From JAPKZH01 sp963715635 (GTDB lineage Bacteria > Acidobacteriota > Aminicenantia > Aminicenantales > UBA4085), in contig OY970261.1 of assembly GCA_963715635.1 (NCBI GenBank), forward strand, positions 1,488,001-1,552,000: DNA of 64,000 bases. Direction: 5' to 3'. Below are positions 1 through 8,783 of the stretch, in pieces. The notes beneath the pieces are model-generated. The model did no database searches, was not told the DNA's origin, and saw only the letters and a list, made by a program, of their open reading frames with translations. Position numbers and translations under genes: made by a program. Each line of letters begins with the position of its first letter. Position 1 is the stretch's first letter.

Positions 1-998
1 CCGGTGTCGATCAGGGCCGTGGCGATGATGGTCAGGCTTCCGCCCTCCTCGATCTTCCTAGCGGAGCCAAAGAATTTCTTGGGCTTGTTGAGCGCGTTGG
101 CATCAATGCCGCCCGACAAAACTTTTCCGGATGGCGGGATGATGGCATTGTGGGCCCGGGCCAGCCGCGTGATGCTGTCGAGCAGGATGACGACATCCCG
201 TTTAATTTCAACGAGGCGTTTGGCCTTTTCCAGGACGATGTTGGCGACCTGGGCGTTGCGGGCCGGCGGCTCGTCAAAAGTTGAGGCGACGACCTCCCCG
301 CTTACGCTCCTCTGGAAGTCCGTGACTTCTTCCGGACGCTCGGCAACGAGCAGGACGATCAATATGATCTCGGGATGGTTCTTCTCGATGGACTTGGCGA
401 TGGTTTTGAGTAGGGTGGTCTTCCCTGCCCGCGGCGGAGACACGATCAGGCCTCTCTGGCCCTTGCCGATCGGGGTCATCAGTTCCATGATGCGCGCGTT
501 GAGGTTCTTGGAGTTCCCGTCTTGGAGCTTGATCATCTCATGCGGATAAAGGGGCGTCAGCTGCTCGAAATGGACGTTCCGCCGGTCTTCGATGATGACG
601 TCCGGATGGATAAAATCGATCGCCTCGATCTTGATCAGGGCGAAATATTTTTCGCCGTTTTTCGGCGGCCGGACGATGCCGGATATGGTGTCGCCCGTGC
701 GGAGTTGGAATTTCCGGATCTGGGACGGAGAGACATAGATGTCGTCCTGGCTGGGCAGGTAGCTGAATTCCGGGGCCCGCAAAAAGCCGAACCCATCGTC
801 CAGGCACTCGAGGACGCCTTCGGAAAACAGAAGGCCGCTCTTTTTGGCCTGCGCTTCCAAAATTTTAAAGGTCAAATTATGCTTGCTCGATTTATCGATT
901 TCCTCCTCGGGCACGCCCATCTGGGTGGAAATCTTGAGCAGCTCTTTGGTCTCCTTCGCTTCTAGGTCGATCAGGCTTAATTCTTCCTTTTCTTTCAT
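1..998 (-). CDS. rho: Transcription termination factor Rho (C-terminus off window)
   Basis: Hexameric RNA-dependent ATPase helicase that ends transcription of untranslated RNA. The minus frame starts with ATG at 998 behind GAGGTGAACC and stays open to the window edge (332 codons). It shows the N-terminal Rho helix domain, the cold-shock-like RNA-binding domain (GFGFLRAPEFSYLPSQDDIY), and the ATPase P-loop PPRAGKTTLL, followed by LLVAERPEEV and LLDSITRLARAHN. The last R-loop/Q-loop part of the C-terminus is missing because the window ends. It lies downstream of lon on the same strand with 146 bases between, so it may have its own promoter. The family call is near certain. Confidence 0.96.
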   Translation of the reverse strand, partial: MKEKEELSLIDLEAKETKELLKISTQMGVPEEEIDKSSKHNLTFKILEAQAKKSGLLFSEGVLECLDDGFGFLRAPEFSYLPSQDDIYVSPSQIRKFQLRTGDTISGIVRPPKNGEKYFALIKIEAIDFIHPDVIIEDRRNVHFEQLTPLYPHEMIKLQDGNSKNLNARIMELMTPIGKGQRGLIVSPPRAGKTTLLKTIAKSIEKNHPEIILIVLLVAERPEEVTDFQRSVSGEVVASTFDEPPARNAQVANIVLEKAKRLVEIKRDVVILLDSITRLARAHNAIIPPSGKVLSGGIDANALNKPKKFFGSARKIEEGGSLTIIATALIDT

Positions 999-1051
999 GG
1001 TTCACCTCTCAATAGATGGAAATCTGTCTATCCTTGTTTAGACGAATTCCT

Positions 1052-1068
1052 ATGAGCGGAACGCTCAT
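1052..1068 (-). promoter_or_regulatory. Inverted repeat in the rho leader
   Basis: Seven-base arms ATGAGCG/CGCTCAT around a three-base loop lie about 55 bases upstream of the rho start. No U-run follows in the rho direction, so it is not a simple terminator. Rho genes are often autoregulated through their leader; a role for this hairpin is only inference. A weak promoter-like TTGACT-17-TTCATA lies further upstream, around 1089-1117. Confidence 0.3.
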
Positions 1069-1144
1069 CAGGACAATTTTTTCTCCGTATGAATTTTCTC
1101 AAAGATCAAAAGTCAACATTAAATATCATTTAACTATAATATTA

Positions 1145-3580
1145 TCAATGAGTTAAAGGAGGCTCTTTGGAAGTCTCGGACTCCCCCTTCTCTTCGGATA
1201 GGCCCTTGGCATCGGGCGGCTTCATCTTTTTCTTCCTGGGTCTTTGCGTGAGCTCCTTTGTCAGGACGATCTTCAGGACCTCTTCCATGTTCTCGACAAG
1301 ATGGATCTTCATATCGTGTGTAATGACCTTGGGAAGATCTTTCAGATCCGGCTTGTTGTCCAGCGGCAAGATGGCCTCCCGGATACCTTCGCGGTGGGCG
1401 GCGAGGAGCTTCTCTTTGATGCCGCCGACAGGAAGCACCTTGCCCTTCAGCGTGATTTCTCCGCTCATGGCGACCTTTTTGCTGACGGGAATCTCTGTGA
1501 GAAGCGATAGAATGGAAATGGCCAGAGTGATTCCTGCCGAGGGTCCTTCTTTGGGCGTGGCCCCTTCGGGGACGTGGACGTGGATATCGAAGTTCTTATG
1601 CACATCGCGGGCGATGTTGAGCTCGAACACTTTGGCCCGGACAAAGCTGAAAGCGGCCTGCGCGGATTCCTGCATAATCTCGCCCAGCTGTCCAGTCAGG
1701 GTAAAATTACCTTTGCCGTGGACTTTGGTGGCCTCGAACCGCAGGAGCTCGCCCCCGAATTCCGTCCAGGCCATGCCGATGGCCACGCCGACTTCGTCCT
1801 CTTTATCGATTTCTGAACGCCGGTACTTGGGGACGCCGAGGAAAGATTCCAGGTTCTTGACGGTCACTTTTTCCTTGGTGTCTTTGCCTTTGGAGACGAC
1901 TTTTTTGACGACCTTCCGGCAGATTGAGGTGATCTCCCGCTCCAGATTCCGCACGCCGGCTTCGCGCGTATATTCATTGATGAGTTTCATAATGGCCGTG
2001 TCCGAGATTTCCAGGTTCTTCCCGGTCAGTCCGTGCGCTTTCATCTGCTTCGGCCATAAAAACTGCTTGGCGATCCGGAGCTTCTCGTCCTCTGTATAGC
2101 CGGGAAGGCGGATGATCTCCATCCGGTCGATCAAAGGCCTAGGAATGGGCTCCAGCATGTTCGCCGTCACGATGAACATGACTTGGGACAGGTCGAAGTC
2201 CGTGTCGATATAGTGATCGAGGAAGGCGCTGTTCTGCTCGGGGTCGAGGACTTCCATCAACGCCGAGGCCGGGTCGCCGCGGAAATCCATGCTCATCTTG
2301 TCCACTTCATCTAGCAGAAAAACAGGGTTCTTGGTCCCGGCGCGCTTGATCATCTGGATGATTCGGCCGGGATACGCACCGATGTAGGTCCGGCGATGTC
2401 CACGGATTTCGGCTTCATCCCTGACTCCTCCCAGGGAGAGGCGGACGAATTTTCTTCCCGTAGAACGGGCGATCGAGCGCCCCAGAGAGCTTTTCCCTAC
2501 TCCCGCCGGGCCGATAAAGCCCAAAATAACACCCTTGGGGTTTTTCACCAGCTGGCGGATCGACAGATACTCGAGAATCCTTTCCTTGACCTTTTCCAGG
2601 CCATAATGGTCCTCATTCAGGATTCGTTCGGCCTCTTTCAGGTTTCGTTTCTCCCTGGATTTCTTTTGCCAAGGCAGGGACAGTAGCCAGTCCAAATAGT
2701 TCCTGCAGACGGTCGCTTCGGCGGACATGGGCGGCATGCTCTCCAGCCGCTCGACTTCCTTGTAAGCTTTTTCCTCGGCATCCGGCAGCATCTTGGCCGC
2801 GGCCACCTTTTTCTTCAGCTCCTCGATCTCGTTCGCCTGCTCGTCTTTCCTCTGACCCGGCGCGGCCCCCGAGGAAAAGATATTCTGGCCTTCTCGGAAC
2901 GGGACCCGCCGCCTGTTCAACGGCTTACCTTCTTTGCGCAGGCCGGATTGGACCTTGTAGATCTCGTTTTCCAGGATGAAATTGAGCCTGCGGATCCTCT
3001 CCAGGCTGTTGATCGTCTCCAAAAGGTTCTGTTTTTCATCCAGAGAAAGATAGAGATGCGAGGAGATGATATCGGCGATCCGGTCGGGCGTATGGTCGCG
3101 CAGCGCCGGGATGATGGACTGGAAGTTCGCGTTCTGGTTCAGCTTGAGATATTCTTCAAAGAGGGCCAGCACCCGTTTCATCTCCTCCTGGCTTCCCTTG
3201 CTTGTGTCTTCGAAGACCTGAATCTCTTTGGCCAGGACCAGATAAAACGGATAGGAGCTCACGTACTCGAGGACGCGCGCCCTCCTCTTTCCCTCGACAA
3301 TCACCTTGACGTTCTTATCGTCCATGGGGATGGTACGGATGACTTTAGCCGTGACCCCCATGGAATAGATGTCCTTGGGGCTGGGATTGTCGAGAGAAGC
3401 ATCCATTTGGGCTGAAAGGAAAACGAGCTTGTCCGTCTCGGCCGATTTTTCCAAGGCCTGGATCGACGAGGCGCGCCCGATGATGAACGGGACAAGGGTG
3501 GCCGGGAAAACCACCAGGTCCCGGAGAGGGATCAGCGGGATATTTTTCAAAATCTCAAGGGGTTCGTTGGAATGTTCCAT
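1145..3580 (-). CDS. lon: ATP-dependent protease Lon
   Basis: AAA+ serine protease that degrades misfolded and regulatory proteins in the cytoplasm. The order is an N-terminal LAN substrate domain (PLIPLRDLVVFP near the start), coiled linker, Walker A GPAGVGKSS, Walker B VFLLDEVDKM, and a C-terminal protease domain with Ser681 in EGPSAG and Lys724 in IKEKLL, the Lys/Ser dyad at the spacing known from E. coli Lon. A frame-open start exists at 3613 inside clpX, but ATG at 3580 has GGAG six bases upstream and follows the clpX stop by one base, so I chose it (811 residues). A charged tail of about 30 residues ends the protein. It is the last gene of tig-clpP-clpX-lon. Confidence 0.97.
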   Translation of the reverse strand: MEHSNEPLEILKNIPLIPLRDLVVFPATLVPFIIGRASSIQALEKSAETDKLVFLSAQMDASLDNPSPKDIYSMGVTAKVIRTIPMDDKNVKVIVEGKRRARVLEYVSSYPFYLVLAKEIQVFEDTSKGSQEEMKRVLALFEEYLKLNQNANFQSIIPALRDHTPDRIADIISSHLYLSLDEKQNLLETINSLERIRRLNFILENEIYKVQSGLRKEGKPLNRRRVPFREGQNIFSSGAAPGQRKDEQANEIEELKKKVAAAKMLPDAEEKAYKEVERLESMPPMSAEATVCRNYLDWLLSLPWQKKSREKRNLKEAERILNEDHYGLEKVKERILEYLSIRQLVKNPKGVILGFIGPAGVGKSSLGRSIARSTGRKFVRLSLGGVRDEAEIRGHRRTYIGAYPGRIIQMIKRAGTKNPVFLLDEVDKMSMDFRGDPASALMEVLDPEQNSAFLDHYIDTDFDLSQVMFIVTANMLEPIPRPLIDRMEIIRLPGYTEDEKLRIAKQFLWPKQMKAHGLTGKNLEISDTAIMKLINEYTREAGVRNLEREITSICRKVVKKVVSKGKDTKEKVTVKNLESFLGVPKYRRSEIDKEDEVGVAIGMAWTEFGGELLRFEATKVHGKGNFTLTGQLGEIMQESAQAAFSFVRAKVFELNIARDVHKNFDIHVHVPEGATPKEGPSAGITLAISILSLLTEIPVSKKVAMSGEITLKGKVLPVGGIKEKLLAAHREGIREAILPLDNKPDLKDLPKVITHDMKIHLVENMEEVLKIVLTKELTQRPRKKKMKPPDAKGLSEEKGESETSKEPPLTH

Positions 3581-3581
3581 A

Positions 3582-4835
3582 TTAGACTCCGATGGCCTGC
3601 TTGATGCGCTCAAAGCTCAGTTCATTTTCTTCCACCATACGCTTGGTGATCTTGATCTTGGTAGCCTTTTTGGCCGAGGGCAGATAAAACATGATGTCCA
3701 GCATCAGGTCCTCGATGATCGACCTCAAACCCCTGGCCCCGAGCTTCCTTTCCAGGGATTTTTGGGCAATCGCCGTCAGTGCGTCTTCGGTGAATTCGAG
3801 TTCCACGCCTTCCATCTCGAACAGCTTCTGGAACTGCTTGATGATGGCGTTCTTAGGTTTAGTCAGAATATCGACCAGATCATGGACATCGAGGTCGTAA
3901 AAGGTGGCCACGACGGGGATGCGGCCGACGAGCTCGGGAATCAGCCCGTATTTGATCAGGTCCTGGGGGATGAGCTCGACCAGGAGTTCGGCGGTCACAT
4001 CCGCTTTTTTCAACCTCGAATCCGCCTTAAACCCGACCACGGATTGGCCGACTCTCTGGGCGATGATTTTATCCAGCCCGACAAACGCCCCGCCGCAAAT
4101 GAAGAGAATGTCCGTCGTATCAATGGGGATGAATTCCTGGTAGGGGTGTTTACGGCCCCCCTGGGGAGGGATGCTGGCGGACGTCCCTTCGATGATCTTC
4201 AACAAGGCCTGCTGGACGCCTTCCCCCGAGACGTCCCTGGTGATAGAGGGGCTATCGCTCTTGCGGCTGATCTTGTCGATTTCGTCGATATAGACGATCC
4301 CCTTCTGGGTTTTGGCGATATTCCCTTTCGCGGCCTGGAACAGTTTCAGCACGACATTTTCTACGTCTTCGCCGACATAGCCGGCCTCGGTCAGCGTTGT
4401 AGCATCGGCAATGGCGAAAGGGACGGATAGGATCTTGGCCAGGATTTGAGCCATAAGCGTCTTGCCCGTTCCTGTCGGACCGATGAGGAGGATGTTGCTT
4501 TTGGTGATTTCGACATCGGTCGGATGGGGCAGGCTGATCCGCTTGTAATGGTTATAAACGGCCACGGAAATCTTCTTCTTGGCCTTCTCCTGGCCGATAA
4601 TGTACTGGTCTAAGGCACTCTTGATTTGGCTGGGCGTGGGAAAGTCGCCCGCCGACTTTTTTTCTTCCTCTTTGGCCTTGTCGGTCTGGACGATGGACTG
4701 GGCCACTTCGATGCAGTTATCGCAGATGAATACGCCTCCCGGCCCGGCGATCAGCTTTTTCACCTGCGACTGGTTGCGGTTGCAGAAATTGCATCGCACC
4801 AGGGCATTCATTTTTTGTTGACTGTCATCATCCAT
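3582..4835 (-). CDS. clpX: ATP-dependent Clp protease ATPase subunit ClpX
   Basis: Hexameric AAA+ unfoldase that recognises tagged substrates and feeds them to ClpP. The N-terminal zinc-binding domain has Cys15, Cys18, Cys38 and Cys41; Walker A GPTGTGKT is at residues 119-126, Walker B is IVYIDEIDKI, and the pore and sensor regions are complete. Its 417 residues are normal for the family. It sits 51 bases after clpP and one base before the chosen lon start, so the three protease genes are most likely cotranscribed. Confidence 0.97.
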   Translation of the reverse strand: MDDDSQQKMNALVRCNFCNRNQSQVKKLIAGPGGVFICDNCIEVAQSIVQTDKAKEEEKKSAGDFPTPSQIKSALDQYIIGQEKAKKKISVAVYNHYKRISLPHPTDVEITKSNILLIGPTGTGKTLMAQILAKILSVPFAIADATTLTEAGYVGEDVENVVLKLFQAAKGNIAKTQKGIVYIDEIDKISRKSDSPSITRDVSGEGVQQALLKIIEGTSASIPPQGGRKHPYQEFIPIDTTDILFICGGAFVGLDKIIAQRVGQSVVGFKADSRLKKADVTAELLVELIPQDLIKYGLIPELVGRIPVVATFYDLDVHDLVDILTKPKNAIIKQFQKLFEMEGVELEFTEDALTAIAQKSLERKLGARGLRSIIEDLMLDIMFYLPSAKKATKIKITKRMVEENELSFERIKQAIGV

Positions 4836-4886
4836 GTTTTGCTCTTTTGGCCCGGCCCGAGAATTTTCCTGACGAGGCGGTGGCCC

Positions 4887-5483
4887 TTATTTTTTGGACG
4901 GGGTCCTTGTCGTAATAATCTGGTCGATCAGCCCATAATCCTTGGCCTGGGCGGCCGTCATGATGAAATCGCGCTCGATATCCGTCTGGACCTTGGCCCT
5001 CGGCTGCCGCGTGTGCTTGACCAGGATGTGATAGATATTCTCCCTGATCCGCAGGATCTCTTTGGCCTGGATGGCGATATCCGAAGCCTGCCCCTGGTAT
5101 CCTCCGAACGGCTGGTGGAGGATGATCCGGGAATTGGGCAGGGAAAACCGCTTCCCCAACGTTCCCGAGGACAGGAGCACGGCAGCCATGCTGGCCGCCT
5201 GGCCGACACAAATCGTCGATATGTCATTATTCACAAATTGCATCGTGTCATAAATGGCCAAGCCCGAGGTGATGCTGCCTCCCGGCGAGTTGATATATAG
5301 AGAGATCTCTTTTTCCGGGTTTTCCGCTTCCAGAAATAACAGTTGGGCAATGACCAAGTTGGCCACCTCGTCATCGATCTCCGTCCCGATGAAGATGATA
5401 TTATCTTTGAGCAGCCGCGAATAAATGTCATAGGCACGCTCAGTCCGGCCGTCCTGCTCGACAATGAAGGGGATGAGAGTCAT
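4887..5483 (-). CDS. clpP: ATP-dependent Clp protease proteolytic subunit ClpP
   Basis: Serine peptidase that forms the tetradecameric barrel partnered by ClpX. The catalytic triad is visible as Ser98 (GQAASMA), His123 (ILHQPFGG) and Asp172 (IERDFIM). The protein has 198 residues, a normal length with only a short N-terminal extension before the conserved PFIVEQDGRTERAYDIYS. It follows tig by 16 bases and precedes clpX. Confidence 0.97.
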   Translation of the reverse strand: MTLIPFIVEQDGRTERAYDIYSRLLKDNIIFIGTEIDDEVANLVIAQLLFLEAENPEKEISLYINSPGGSITSGLAIYDTMQFVNNDISTICVGQAASMAAVLLSSGTLGKRFSLPNSRIILHQPFGGYQGQASDIAIQAKEILRIRENIYHILVKHTRQPRAKVQTDIERDFIMTAAQAKDYGLIDQIITTRTPSKK

Positions 5484-5499
5484 GGAAATAACGGTTAGG

Positions 5500-6780
5500 T
5501 TAATCTATTATAGCCTGTTCGACCAAAAAGTCAACTGTCTTTTTGAGAAGCAAGCTGCTTTGGAGGCTGTCCCGTCTCCCCTCTTGTTTAAATGTTTCCA
5601 TAGCTCTGGCCAGAGGAACGTTGTTCGCTTTGGCCAGCGTTTTGATTTCTTCGTCCACCTCCTGCTCGTCGACCGTCAGCCCTTCGGCTTGGGCGATTTT
5701 TTTGAGCACCAAGTGCCGCTTGAGGTTTTCCTGGGCCTGCCGGGCGGCGCTCGCTTGAAGCGTATCCAATGTCTCTTTGGTTAGATTTTGCTGCGGCGCA
5801 GACGACACGATTCTCTTCAAGATCGACTGGGCTTCCTCCTCGACGAGGCTGGGGGGAAGCTCGATCTCCGCCCTGTCCACGATCGCTTTTAGGATCTCCT
5901 CGGATCGTTCGTTTTTGGCGACCCGCTCCCTGGCTCCTTGGAGCTCGTTTTTGATTTTTTCCTTAAGATCCTTCAGACTGTCATATTCGCCAAGATGCTT
6001 GGCGAACTCATCGTTCAGTTCGGAAACCTGCTTTTCCTTGATGGAAACGACCTTCAGCTTGTACTCGATGTTCCGGCCGGCCATTTTTTTATTTTTGTGA
6101 TCGGCCGGATAGGGATAGACAAAATTCTTTTCCTCCTGGATGTTCATCCCCAGGAGCTCATGGTTGATGATTTTTTCGTTTCCCTCGTGGCCGGCGATCA
6201 CGACGACCTTTTCCGCGGGCATCAAACGCTTCGTTTTCTTGTCCTTCCCCTGAAGCTCGATGACGACATAATCGCCGTTGACGACTCCCCTGCCTTCGAT
6301 GGGGATATATTCCGCGGATTTCTCCCTCAATTCCTCCAGGGCCTGGTCGATGTCCCGGGCTAAGACGTTGACGTCCTTCTTGGGGACGCGGATCTTTTTA
6401 TAGGAAGGCAGGGCAAAATCCGGCCAAACTTCCACAACGGCCTTGAAACGGAGCGGCCGCCCTTCATCATAGGATAGATCATTGACGACGGGTACGCCTA
6501 CGGGATGGATGGCCTGCGCTGTCAGGACTTCGTCCAGGACTTTGGGTACGAGGGCATCAAATAGCGATTGGTGAATGTCCGCCGTGAACATCTGTTTGAC
6601 CATGTCCCGGGGGGCTTTGCCCGGACGGAAGCCTTTCAGTTTCACCCGGTTCGCGTAGCTGTCGATAATTCGCTCGAACTCCCGGCCGGCTTCATCGGCG
6701 CGGAGCTCAGCTTCGATTTCTTTACGGCTGGCGCTCAAATCCTTGACCGTGCTTTTAATGCGTTCCGTCGGTTCACTCAT
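5500..6780 (-). CDS. tig: Trigger factor, ribosome-associated chaperone/PPIase
   Basis: Ribosome-tethered holdase that meets nascent chains at the exit tunnel. The N-terminal ribosome-binding domain carries the signature GFRPGKAP around residues 55-62; a divergent FKBP-like PPIase domain follows (roughly 150-240) and then a long helical C-terminal chaperone domain rich in Lys and Glu. Its 426 residues match the family. It begins the tig-clpP-clpX-lon series and lies just downstream of tRNA-Leu on the same strand, so readthrough from the tRNA promoter is possible. Confidence 0.95.
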   Translation of the reverse strand: MSEPTERIKSTVKDLSASRKEIEAELRADEAGREFERIIDSYANRVKLKGFRPGKAPRDMVKQMFTADIHQSLFDALVPKVLDEVLTAQAIHPVGVPVVNDLSYDEGRPLRFKAVVEVWPDFALPSYKKIRVPKKDVNVLARDIDQALEELREKSAEYIPIEGRGVVNGDYVVIELQGKDKKTKRLMPAEKVVVIAGHEGNEKIINHELLGMNIQEEKNFVYPYPADHKNKKMAGRNIEYKLKVVSIKEKQVSELNDEFAKHLGEYDSLKDLKEKIKNELQGARERVAKNERSEEILKAIVDRAEIELPPSLVEEEAQSILKRIVSSAPQQNLTKETLDTLQASAARQAQENLKRHLVLKKIAQAEGLTVDEQEVDEEIKTLAKANNVPLARAMETFKQEGRRDSLQSSLLLKKTVDFLVEQAIID

Positions 6781-6856
6781 AGCATCATCCTTTAGATCGG
6801 CCTTTCACCAGGCAGCCTGTCTGCCTTTCGAGAAAACGTGTCCTCAAGTATCGAAA

Positions 6857-6941
6857 TGGGCAGAGCGGGAGTCGAACCCGCACTCCCTCATCAGGAACTA
6901 GGTCCTAAGCCTAGCGCGTCTGCCAATTCCGCCACCTGCCC
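6857..6941 (-). tRNA. tRNA-Leu (anticodon UAG)
   Basis: The minus strand folds into an 85-nt class II tRNA: 5' acceptor GGGCAGG, D arm GGCGGAATTGGCAGACGC, anticodon stem CTAGG/CCTAG closing loop CTTAGGA, a long variable arm, and T loop TTCGACT. The anticodon TAG reads CUA and, by wobble, other CUN leucine codons. No CCA follows the discriminator A, so the CCA end would be added after transcription. It lies between a candidate promoter near 7066-7094 and tig. Confidence 0.97.
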
Positions 6942-7065
6942 GTGTTTCGTACGGCGCTCATGCGCCTATGGCATTCCTCAGAGGGAAATCCCGTTGGATT
7001 GGGGCCTGCTCTTTAAAAAAATCAGAAAGTGCGAGCTCAGTTCAGGAGGTGAAAGCTGGATATTA

Positions 7066-7094
7066 TCTTTAACATATTCAGGCCCGCTTGTCAA
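7066..7094 (-). promoter_or_regulatory. Candidate promoter for tRNA-Leu/tig operon
   Basis: On the minus strand TTGACA is followed after 17 bases by TAAAGA. It would transcribe tRNA-Leu and possibly tig-clpP-clpX-lon. Its -35 box overlaps the -35 box of the divergent plus-strand promoter in the near-palindrome CTTGTCAACG. Confidence 0.42.
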
Positions 7095-7115
7095 CGTCGT
7101 CCCTCTTGGTATAGT
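7088..7115 (+). promoter_or_regulatory. Candidate promoter for the sugar-nucleotide cassette
   Basis: TTGTCA, 16-base spacer and TATAGT lie 30 bases upstream of the ATG at 7146. The untranslated leader would be about 24 bases and holds a GGGAG. Confidence 0.5.
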
Positions 7116-7145
7116 ATTTTAGCGGCCGGGAGAAAGCGGCTTATC

Positions 7146-8771
7146 ATGAATCGGACGCAGAGAATTGCAGCTATGAACCCTATCGTTGGTGTCATTGGCT
7201 GCGGAAGCTGGGGAAAGAACCTCGTCCGGAATTTCCATGAGCTGGGGGCGCTGCGAACTATATGCGACATCGACGAAGATGTCCTGACATCCCTCCGGGG
7301 AAAATATCCGTCCCTTCAGGCCGCCCTGGATTATCGATCGCTCTTGACGGATCGTGCCATCAAGGCCGTTGCCATCTCGACTCCGGCGGCTACCCATTAC
7401 GAGCTGGCCAAACAGGCGCTCCTTGCCGGGAAAGACGTCTTTGTTGAAAAGCCCATGGCCCTGATTTTGAAAGACGCCCAGGAGCTTGTGGCCTTGGCCA
7501 AAGAATCTAAAAAAATCCTCATGGTCGGGCATATCCTGGAATACCATCCCGCGATCAATCGATTGAAAGAGCTCATTGACGGCGGCGAGTTGGGAAAGAT
7601 TCAGTACATCTATTCCGCCAGGCTGAATCTCGGCAAATTCCGCACCGAAGAAAACATTTTGTGGAGCTTTGCCCCCCACGACATCTCGGCCGTTCTTTAT
7701 CTCCTGAACGAAATGCCGGCGAAGGTGGCCGCCCATGGAGGGAATTACCTGAATCCCCATATCACGGACGTGACAATCACCCACCTGGATTTTCCGAGCG
7801 GCGCCAAAGCCCACATTTTCGTCAGCTGGCTCCACCCGTACAAAGAGCAAAAGTTGGTCGTCATCGGGGATAAAAAGATGATGATGTTCGATGATGTGAA
7901 AGCCAAAGACAAGCTGGTGGCCTATAGCCACAAGATCGACTGGATCGACCGCCAGCCTGTCCCCCACCCCGAAAAGCCCGAGCGTATTGACCTTCCCCAA
8001 ACCGAGCCGCTGCGGGCCGAATGTGAACATTTTTTGGCATGCGTCCGATCCCGCCGGACCCCGAGGACTGATGGGAACAACGGACTCAAGGTCCTCAAAA
8101 TCCTGGAAGCGTGCCAGCAATCCCTGCGGGGGAACGGCAGGGTCTGTCAATTGGGACCGGAGGAAACAAGGACCTCTTTTATCCATGAGACCGCCGTGGT
8201 GGATGACCACGTGGAGGTCGGAGAGGGCACGAAGATCTGGCATTTTTCCCATATCCAGTTTGGGGCGCGCATCGGGAAAAACTGCGTCCTTGGGCAGAAT
8301 GTGAATGTCAGCCGCAATGTCACAGTGGGCGACAATGTCAAAATCCAGAATAACGTCTCGGTGTATGAAGGAGTGACTCTCGAAGATTACGTTTTTTGTG
8401 GGCCGTCGATGGTCTTTACCAACATCACCGATGCCCGAAGCAAATATCCCCAGCCGGGATCGGAGTTCTACGAGAAAACCCTCGTCCGAGAAGGCGCTAC
8501 GCTTGGCGCCAACTGCACCATCCTCTGCGGCCACACGATCGGCCGCTTCGCTTTTGTCGGAGCGGGGGCCGTAGTGACTAAGGATGTCCCCGATTTTGCC
8601 CTGGTGGTGGGAAACCCTGCCAGGATTGTCGGCTGGATGAGCGAGGCCGGGAAAAAACTGACATTTGATCGGGAGGGATACGCTTTTTGCGAAAAATCCC
8701 GAAAGACTTATAAGCTTGAGAATCAAACGGTTAAAGAAGTTGCCGACGAGCCGTCAACGAAGAATTCATGA
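7146..8771 (+). CDS. Fused sugar-nucleotide dehydrogenase and N-acetyltransferase (WbpB-WbpD type)
   Basis: One 541-residue protein joins two steps of UDP-2,3-diacetamido-uronic acid synthesis. Residues about 10-330 are a Gfo/Idh/MocA NAD-dependent oxidoreductase with the Rossmann motif GVIGCGSWGKN and the family EKPMAL motif; this matches WbpB/WlbA, which oxidises C3 of UDP-GlcNAcA. Residues about 340-525 are a left-handed beta-helix acetyltransferase with hexapeptide repeats and the TNITDARSKYP and VGAGAVVTKDV segments typical of WbpD/WlbB. The genes that follow supply the aminotransferase and epimerase. The start could also be Met10, which is nearer the Rossmann fold; SD spacing to 7146 is rather long. 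The exact sugar product is inferred from homology. Confidence 0.88.
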   Translation: MNRTQRIAAMNPIVGVIGCGSWGKNLVRNFHELGALRTICDIDEDVLTSLRGKYPSLQAALDYRSLLTDRAIKAVAISTPAATHYELAKQALLAGKDVFVEKPMALILKDAQELVALAKESKKILMVGHILEYHPAINRLKELIDGGELGKIQYIYSARLNLGKFRTEENILWSFAPHDISAVLYLLNEMPAKVAAHGGNYLNPHITDVTITHLDFPSGAKAHIFVSWLHPYKEQKLVVIGDKKMMMFDDVKAKDKLVAYSHKIDWIDRQPVPHPEKPERIDLPQTEPLRAECEHFLACVRSRRTPRTDGNNGLKVLKILEACQQSLRGNGRVCQLGPEETRTSFIHETAVVDDHVEVGEGTKIWHFSHIQFGARIGKNCVLGQNVNVSRNVTVGDNVKIQNNVSVYEGVTLEDYVFCGPSMVFTNITDARSKYPQPGSEFYEKTLVREGATLGANCTILCGHTIGRFAFVGAGAVVTKDVPDFALVVGNPARIVGWMSEAGKKLTFDREGYAFCEKSRKTYKLENQTVKEVADEPSTKNS

Positions 8772-8783
8772 GGTGAATGTCCC

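Noticed and set aside
7119..8726. 535-codon minus-strand open frame opposite the dehydrogenase/acetyltransferase fusion
   Set aside because: The plus-strand protein has clear domains; the opposite frame has none and is an antisense shadow in GC-rich DNA.
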